Positions 57,174-64,000 of a stretch of DNA of 64,000 bases are shown piece by piece (within the stretch, counting starts at the first letter, position 1; the number at the start of each line of letters is the position of its first letter). The stretch lies in contig NC_052356.1 in the NCBI RefSeq assembly GCF_009727055.1, positions 5,117,426 through 5,181,425 of the forward strand. Direction: 5' to 3'. The position numbers and the translations under genes are program-made. Source of the DNA: Benincasa hispida. Its lineage: Eukaryota > Streptophyta > Magnoliopsida > Cucurbitales > Cucurbitaceae. Below the pieces are notes generated by a model, which was not told the origin of the DNA, did no database searches, and worked only from the letters and a program-made list of their open reading frames with translations.

Positions 57174-59170
57174 TATTGGGATTGGTGTCCTAAATCTCTT
57201 GTATTCTCATAGTTTGTAAATATATGTAAATAAATTGTTATTAATAAAATAATTTTTATTTTATGTGCACTAACTCAATCCAATAAACTAAGATCCTAAG
57301 TTATTTTATGTAACTTAAACATGTATGTGGAGACATACAGGTGGATCATGTTTAAGTAATAACTTAAACGGCTTGTAGTAAATGGATAAGGCTGGGTACC
57401 TTATCCTTATGATACTACGGATGCGATCCACTTTGTAATTGTTAAAATTGTTGTAAAATGTTATAAATGATCTGATTCTGATCATTAATGTGGAGACATT
57501 TGAGTGAGGGTATCTATATATAGAATTTGTATAAGACCGGACCACAAAATGATTAGTCTCTCTCTATAACATCATTGCTAGAAGAGACTTACATTTCACT
57601 AGATGACCATAGGTGACTTGACCATAATCTAAATGAGTTGCGAACTCCTACCTATGAAGGTGGTGGTCCTTTAATTTCTATGGGTGAGAGTGTCTGGATT
57701 CGCCGACTCAATGAGCCTACCATTTTAGCGATTCTTCTGAGTGGGGAACTGGGAACTCAACTACACAAGATGAAATTTACTCATTCCCTTTATTAGTACA
57801 AGTAGATGAATTCTTTCTTCAAGGGTCGATTTTGGGTCTTGAACAATGAGGACCCTCATCCCCTCATTAGCCAGAGAGGGGTCTAGTTATAATGGAACTA
57901 TGACTAATTGTTCATTAGAGAGATCATTAGTACTGAAGAAGTTAGATGGAGAATGAGTAAATTCCATCCTTAAGGGCTAATTTTGGGTCTTGAACAATGA
58001 GGACCCTCATCCCCTCATTAGCCAAAGAGGGGTCTAGTTATAATGGGACTGTGACTAATTGTTCATTAAAGAGATCATTGGTACTGAAAGAGTTAGATGT
58101 AACTATATGGGTAAAACGGTAATTTTGATCCAACTATACTTACGAGCAATTTGTGAATGGTCAACGTGCTGTTGATTGGTTATATCCATTGCACATAGAA
58201 ATATATCTATAGTGCAAAGAGTTCGGTTGTCGATCTTTAATGTAGTGACCGACAGTTAATGAACGTTGGTTAATTTGATTAAAGAGTTTAATTAAATAAT
58301 CCTGTATAATTGGAGCTTTAATTTGTTGGTTCATTAGGTCTCGTTGCAAGCTCATAAAGGATAATTTGAGGCCCAGTTTTTTTGGATCAATTTAAATTGT
58401 TCAAATTGAATCAGGGAATTAATTGTATAATATACAATTACATAATGTATGTTGATGCATTATGATATAAAACTGATTTTCTTGTGAGCTACAAAATTAT
58501 ACTTTATTATATGGAGAAAAATATTTGAATGAGATTCAAATAATAATTCTATGAATAAGATTCATATGTTAAAATTAATATGAATGAGATTCATATTAAA
58601 CTATAGGTTATTTAAGAGAACTTTATTTGAATATGATTTAAATAAAAAAATTAATATATGATATTTAATTTAGTTAATTAAATGTTAATTAATTATTAAT
58701 ATATATTAAATGAGATAATATATATTTTGTAGTTCCATTTAAATTAAAAAAAATTAATTATAAAATAAATTAAATTTATATGATAACTCCCAATGGGAGA
58801 TATCATGAGTGGAGGGAGTTATTCTAGTAACTCCCCTCTACTCATGCTCTCACACATGAACAAAAGGGGGTTCTTTGTTTTGACAGAGATTGAGGAAAAT
58901 TAGAGAAGGTGAGTCTCCTCTCTGAAGTTTTACTACCAAAATCTTTCCTACCAAAATCAATCAGGAGCCCACAAGTCCGAAACTTGAGATCCTTGAGAAT
59001 TGCGAGGAAGCCCTGGTGGTATTGTCCGAAGAAGTGTTTGTTGCCGTGTTTATGACCATCGAAGAGGAGTGCGTGAAGAACGATTTTCAACAAAGGTGAA
59101 TAGTATCTTCTTCTCTTCCATCTCCTCTTTAAAGCATGCTAATTACATGGTATTGTCCGCAAAAAAAAAA
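57174..59170 (+). mobile_element. L-family LTR L4, plus strand, with internal duplication
   Basis: It starts TATTGGGATTGGTGTCC (TG mutated to TA). It follows the L layout to about 59170, then meets inverted L sequence. About 138 bases (57815-57952) recur at 57967-58104 with a 152-bp period. Confidence 0.75.
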
Positions 59171-60049
59171 GGAAATTGTTGTTTTTCTAGAGATTTTACA
59201 AAGAACTCATTTCTCTGTAAAATCATTGAGAGAAAAGAGAGGGAGGTGGGGAGTCATTTCTTTGCCATAACAAAACCACTTGAAAATTTCCCTCCCTTTT
59301 TTGTTTAACGTGAAGTAGGGTGATTTTTCTAATTTCCCACTTCACATTTTCATTTAATTAAGTTAATCCTATTTAATTTAATTAAATAATTTATTAATTA
59401 CAATAATTAATAAGTAAATTAATTAATTAATTTGCAAAATTAAATATCTTGTATTTAATTTATTAAATATTTGGATCTCATTTAAATGTTTCTCTCTCAT
59501 AACCTATAACTTTAATATGAATGTCACTGACATTAAATTTTAATCTATAGTATTAATATGATTCTTATTCATATTAATTATTTGAATCATATTAAAATAA
59601 TAAATATCCTTTTATTATAAAGTTTAATTTGAATCTCATTCAAAATAAATTTTATGTATAATGTATTATATACATTATATTAATTCCATCATATACAATT
59701 AAAATTATTCCCTTATTTAATTTGAACAAACCAAATTCTTTCAAAACTCTTGGTCCTTGTTTACCTATTGTGAGCTAGCAGGGGGACCTAATGGGCCTAC
59801 AGATTATAAGTTCCAATGATTCGACATTCACTAATTAAACTCTATAATTATGTTAATGAAAATTCATTAACCGTGAATCATTCCACTAAAGACCCATAGC
59901 AGCACTCTTCGCGTTGTAGAATATTCCTGCATCCATAGATTTAACCATTACAATAACTTGATCCTTCATGAGTAGTTCATAATTACAGCTGAGTCAAATT
60001 ACTGTTTTACCCCTATAATTACCTCTTACTCCTTAAGTACCACTAATCC
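59170..60049 (-). mobile_element. L-family LTR fragment, minus strand
   Basis: Inverted L sequence beginning in the U5-proximal AGAGAAAAGAG region and ending abruptly at 60049 in the block TTAAGTACCACTAATCC, where other copies continue. It is truncated on both sides. Confidence 0.65.
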
Positions 60050-62504
60050 TGTAAACCCTCAAAATTTCACCTAAGTAAATTAGGTTAAAACTTAGATAGT
60101 AAGGATGGTTGAAGAGGAATGAAAGAGGAGGAAAATACCTTAAGTGTTGAAAACTAGACTTTAAAGGCTAAAACATAAGTTGTAGGTAAGTGGAATAAAG
60201 AGGACAAAAATTTGGCTAAGTGTTGGAACCATGCGTTGATGCCATGTGTTAGGCGATGACCTTGTCATTGAGGGAATTTAGATTGTTGGTTAAGGGTAGA
60301 GGGAAGGCGTTGAGGTTAGTGGACGCATGAGGGATGCGACCACAAGGGATTCTTTGAGGTTATGTGTGAATAGATGGTGGCTAAGCCCTTGCCAAATGCT
60401 AGAAATGGTAGGGTGTGCGGTAACCAAGTGATTCGAGGTTAGATGGTAGAGTGTGTGGCAACCAAGTGATTCGAGGTTATTTGAACGCATGTGAGGCAAG
60501 TTCCTTGCAATGAAGCCATGCGATGGCTAAGCCTCATGGACACATACGACAAGGATGGCCTAGGCGAAGAGACTTGGCGTTGAATTGTGTTGGTGTGTGA
60601 TGAAGAGACCATGTGATGGCCTAAGTGTGGATGATGAGCGCATGAGGAGATGTGTTGGCCGAAAAGGGTATGCGCCAAGGAGAGCATGTGTGGAAAGAAG
60701 TGTGCAGCCAAGGGGGGGGGGCATGCGATGGTCTTGAGGTTAGTGTGGGCACAAGGAGGGGCCAATGGTTGGACAATGCCATGTGATCAAGAGGGGTATA
60801 CGACCATAGGATGGGATATGCATTGACAAGGAGTGACTTGAAGAGTAAGGTTAGGTTAATAGCTAGTCTGAATAAGTGGCTAACCGTTGATTTGAGCTTA
60901 AACAAGGGTGAGGTGGATGCACAAGAAGACATGCAAAGTATAGGATTTGTGTTGGCCTAAGGAGATGAGGACACGTCATGGTAGTGGTGTCAAGGGGGAG
61001 GCATTGGCAACACAAGGAAAAGGCACCTGGACATGCAAGGAGGTGAAGGTGTCAAGATTTGGGCAAGCTTGGACGCCTAGAATAGGACAACTTAAGGGAG
61101 TTGGTTTGCATAAGTTACTCATGCAAATTAAGTAAAATTAGTGTGAGAGTGTCCAAAAGGAAGTGTAGTAGGTGACTCTAGGTTTCCATTTAACTTGGAG
61201 TTGTGAAGAGTGAGGAATTGGCATTGGAAGACAGAAGGCCCAGCTGATCGTATAGGCCAGGTGCGCACAGATGCCCATTGCTAGACGCACACGAACACCC
61301 GTCACCAGGCGTGCGTGGACGCTTGTCAACACGGACGACCTCGCGGTTGAGCACCCCAGTGCATGCTTGCGCGCATCATATTGCCCAGCCCTCATGCGCA
61401 CGATTGCCCAGCATCGTGCCACGCCCAGCGTCGTGTCAAGCCCACCCTGTGGTAGGCCTAACGTCTAGTAGCACCCGTCTGCATGCTGCAACGCCCAGCC
61501 TTATAGCCACAACATCTATCAGCCTACAAAATAGCCTTAATAAGCTATGTTTGGAAAGTTAGGCTTATTTTTCGGTATTTTGAAGGGGGTAAGTTGATTA
61601 TTTTACTTTAAGGTTATTTTTAAGACTAAAATAGAATTATTGGAGGAACTTTGGATGAATTTGGGATTTCTTTATAAAGAAGTGGAATTCAAGGAATTCA
61701 GATTAGGAGCTATTCTAGGAGAATTCCCGAGGAAATAACAAGAGGACTGTGAGTGGTTTTAATTATTTTTATATAAATTATATTCATATGCTATTATATA
61801 TATGTGTAAAGTTTAGAATTTGGCATGATCGGGAAATGTGTTTTTCTGGATTTTATTGGTTAATGTGATTCTTGTTATTTTGCTTGTTGTAATTTGCATT
61901 GGAAACTGGGATTGTACCCTAGGAAATTGTTAGCGTGTCTATAGCACGTCGAACGGGATATTGTCGACATGTGCACATTTGGCGGGCTATAAGCGTATTG
62001 GGATTGTTTTCACATCATTCATATTGGGAATTCATGAGAATACCCAGGGAAATACATGACCATGCCAGGGATATCCAGTTACCAGTTTGGGAGGGTTACA
62101 TTCTTATGAATTTTTTTCCCAAATTGTTTTAGTAAAACAAAACTTATTTTCGTTTAAAATGTGCCACTCACTGGGCTTTTTAGCTCATTTTTTTCATTGT
62201 TTTATTTCCCCCCAGGTAGCAAAAGCAGGACGTTCTCAGAAAAGCCGCCCAAGGTCTAGAACTACTACTCTCTCATAGAGCGAGACTCAGATTGCGTTAT
62301 CTTTGAAACTTATTAGGATTGTTAAAGCTAATATTGTGTAATAGTATGAACATTTGTAATTGTTTGTAAAAATTAGTTAAGGCTCATACATATTAGCTAT
62401 CTGTAGTTGGTGAAAGTTGGGCAGTTGATATCACAAGGGTGGTGTCAACTTTCTTCACATCTTCTTTTGGGTCTAGGGGACAAGACTCGAGAGGGGGTGT
62501 GACA
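60050..62504 (+). mobile_element. Lone gypsy-type LTR, about 2.45 kb
   Basis: It runs from TGTAAACCCTCAAAATTTC to ...AGAGGGGGTGTGACA with no coding sequence, abrupt borders to L LTR on the left and copia RT on the right, and a regulatory-like AT-rich end. The stretch 61250-61460 is GC-rich with repeated GCCCAGC and CGTGC strings and gives long overlapping ORFs on both strands. The flanking 5-mers do not match (AATCC and TTTCT), so it may mark a recombination product. Gypsy assignment rests on overall look and is tentative. Confidence 0.55.
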
Positions 62505-63500
62505 TTTCTAACGTTTATGTTGATGATATTCTACTAATTGAAAATGATGTAGGCTACTCATTGAAACTAAAAATTGGCTAGCGACCCAATTCTAAATTGA
62601 AGATTTGGTAGAGGCGCAGTTTGTTCTGGGCATTCAGATCTTTAGAGATGGAACGAACAAAGCGCTAGCTTTATCTTAGACATCCTATATAACAAAATGC
62701 TTGTGAAATTTTCGATGTAGAGTTCCAAGAGAGGTTTACTCCCTTTCAAAAATGGAGTTATATTGTCTAAGGAACAGTGTCTTAAGACACCTAAAGAGGT
62801 TGATCAAATGAGACGGATCCCCTATACATCGGCTATTGGCCGCTTGATGTATTCAATGTTATGTACTAGACCTGACATGTGCTATGCAGTGGGGATAGTC
62901 AGTAGATATCAGTCTAATCCAGAATCTGATCATTGGATCGTCGTTAAAAACATCCTCAAGTATCTACGGAGAATGAGGGACTACATGCTCGTGTATGGTT
63001 CTAATGATTTAATCCTTACAGGATACATAGACTCTGATTTTGAAATTGATAAGGATTCTAGGAAATCTACATCATGATCTGTGTTCACTCTTAACGAAGG
63101 AGCAGTAGTTTGGAGGAGCATTAAGTAGGGGTGCATTGCTGACTTCACCACGGAGGCTGAGTATGTAGTGGCTTGTGAAGCTTCTAAGGAAGCTGTGTGG
63201 CTCAGGAAATTTCTAACTGATCTAGAAGTGGTTCCAGACATGTCAAAGTCTATCACCCTTTATTGTGATAATAGTGGTGTTGTGACTAATTCTCGAGAGC
63301 CTCGGACTCACAAGCATAAGAAGCATATAGAGCAAAAGTATCATTTCATCTGAGAGATTGTGCATCGAGAGGACGTGATCATCACACAGATAGCTACGGA
63401 GCACAACGATACCGATTCATTTACAAAGGCCCTCACGTCTGAGGTGTTTGAGGGTCATCTGCAGAGTATGGGTCTACGAGACAGGCCACATATAATCTAA
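62505..63500 (+). pseudogene. Copia element N: RT end and RNase H
   Basis: Starts mid-RT at the catalytic YVDD (62516-62527, followed by ILLIEND). After frame breaks it reads MSKEQCLKTPKEVDQMRRIP, YTSAIGRLMYSMLCTRPDMC and YAVGIVSRYQSNPESDHWIV. RNase H follows: LILTGYIDSDFEIDKDSRKS, WRSIK-stop-GCIADFTTEAEYVV, EAVWLRKFLTDLEV, ITLYCDNSGVVTNS, and KHKKHIEQKYHFI-stop, with DSFTKALTSEVFEGHLQSMG near 63415. This pol type is the usual partner of LTRs like family L, so N may be a relic of an autonomous L element; inference. Confidence 0.88.
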
Positions 63501-63507
63501 GGCAAGT

Positions 63508-63562
63508 GGGAGGTTTTCTACCGGGTGCATTTTATGTCCTAGTTTATTGTTTTGTGTACCAA
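63508..63562 (+). repeat. Polypurine tract and truncated 3' LTR start of N
   Basis: AAGTGGGAGG is followed by a diverged LTR start containing TTTATGTCCTAGTTTATTG. It is cut after about 45 bases by an inverted L LTR. Confidence 0.55.
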
Positions 63563-64000
63563 TGGAATGAAATTTTCCGAAAAGATCCTTTCAGTGGAAG
63601 CAAAGATTATCCCAAATTCCATTTTTTATTGAATATAAAGTTTTACAGTAAAACAGAATAAGGTATGCATTTACTTAAAATTACAGCATATTTTAAAACA
63701 AATTATATAGGGTTTCAGAAACCCTTACCTTTGGAGAACCTTTTCTTCAAGAACTCCCTCGTACAAGTCACGAACGGAACTCTTTCTCCATGTGGATCTC
63801 CTTTTTCAAGAACGGACACCATCACTTGAGAACCCTATGTATTCTATTGGGATAAAGGATTCAAGCAAGAGTTGTGGGCTTTGCTTGAATCCTTAAAAGA
63901 GGGAATGAGATGGAGAGGAAGAGAGGGAAATTTCTATGGAGAACTTTTTTTTTCTTAGAGGGAACTATTCTCTCAGAGTCAATTCAGGAAATAAAATCCT
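63563..64000 (-). mobile_element. L-family LTR, minus strand, runs off window
   Basis: TGGAATGAAATTTTCCG then CAGTGGAAGCAAAGATTA is the complement of the L-LTR end seen at 52850-52903. The CAGAAACCCTTACCTTTG block near 63717 mirrors 42310-42333. The rest lies beyond the window. Confidence 0.75.

Noticed and set aside
60290..60932. Three overlapping minus-strand ORFs rich in His, Ser and Pro
   Set aside because: Non-coding LTR sequence; frames overlap each other and show no domain.
61138..61562. Overlapping ORFs on both strands as possible proteins
   Set aside because: They come from the GC-rich repeat stretch of a lone LTR, with no motif and no continuity.
1..64000. A defence, biosynthetic or other gene cluster
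   Set aside because: Every recognisable protein domain belongs to LTR retrotransposon gag-pol; no operon-like or pathway grouping is present.

Overview
This 64 kb window looks like plant nuclear DNA from a retrotransposon-rich, gene-poor region. I base that on Ty1/copia and Ty3/gypsy domains, initiator-Met and tRNA-Asp type primer sites, and pervasive nesting. The element families remind me of cucurbit (melon/cucumber group) repeats, but that is recollection and low confidence. I found no convincing intact host gene, no rRNA or tRNA gene and no CRISPR array. Nearly all recognisable protein sequence is decayed gag-pol.

Layout. 1-1926: 3' part of a gypsy LTR (family G) carrying minisatellites. 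1927-4210: 3' half of a copia element (D), followed by an LTR of an abundant family here called L (4211-6076, minus) that contains sequencing-adapter sequence. 6077-11038: an LTR-like leader with a TATA box in a hairpin, AT-rich unique sequence, small DNA-transposon-like repeats and an old copia fragment. 11039-22642: a three-level nest with a target duplication at every level. A solo L LTR holds a deleted minus-strand gypsy element (G2), and G2's 3' LTR holds copia element A. 22643-25326: degraded copia pieces and a 0.26 kb duplication. 25327-38885: minus-strand copia B, a relative of A, split in its reverse transcriptase by plus-strand copia C (Sirevirus-like, 8.2 kb). 38886-42455: integrase remnant P and L LTR copy L2. 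42456-50340: an Athila-like gypsy element (H) whose LTR was entered by a non-autonomous LTR element (E). 50341-53331: minus-strand copia leader and LTR (K) split by a perfect solo L LTR. 53332-55088: copia remnant M with a MITE-like insert. 55089-60049: a pile of L LTR fragments in both orientations. 60050-62504: a lone gypsy-type LTR. 62505-64000: copia RT-RNase H remnant (N) and the edge of another minus L LTR.

The genes do not work together as a pathway. The window is a stratified record of transposition, LTR-LTR recombination and deletion. Target-site duplications and rejoining reading frames give the relative order of insertion in several places.

Two caveats matter. First, three exact 38-bp Nextera mate-pair junction sequences are embedded in the assembly (5797, 19771, 22314), so local joins there are not biological. 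Second, identities, boundaries and copy numbers were judged by eye. The best biological leads are the non-autonomous element E, the minisatellite-bearing gypsy LTRs with variable copy number, and an L-LTR subfamily carrying an array of a GATCGTTTAG-like motif. I did not find evidence for a new biological system.
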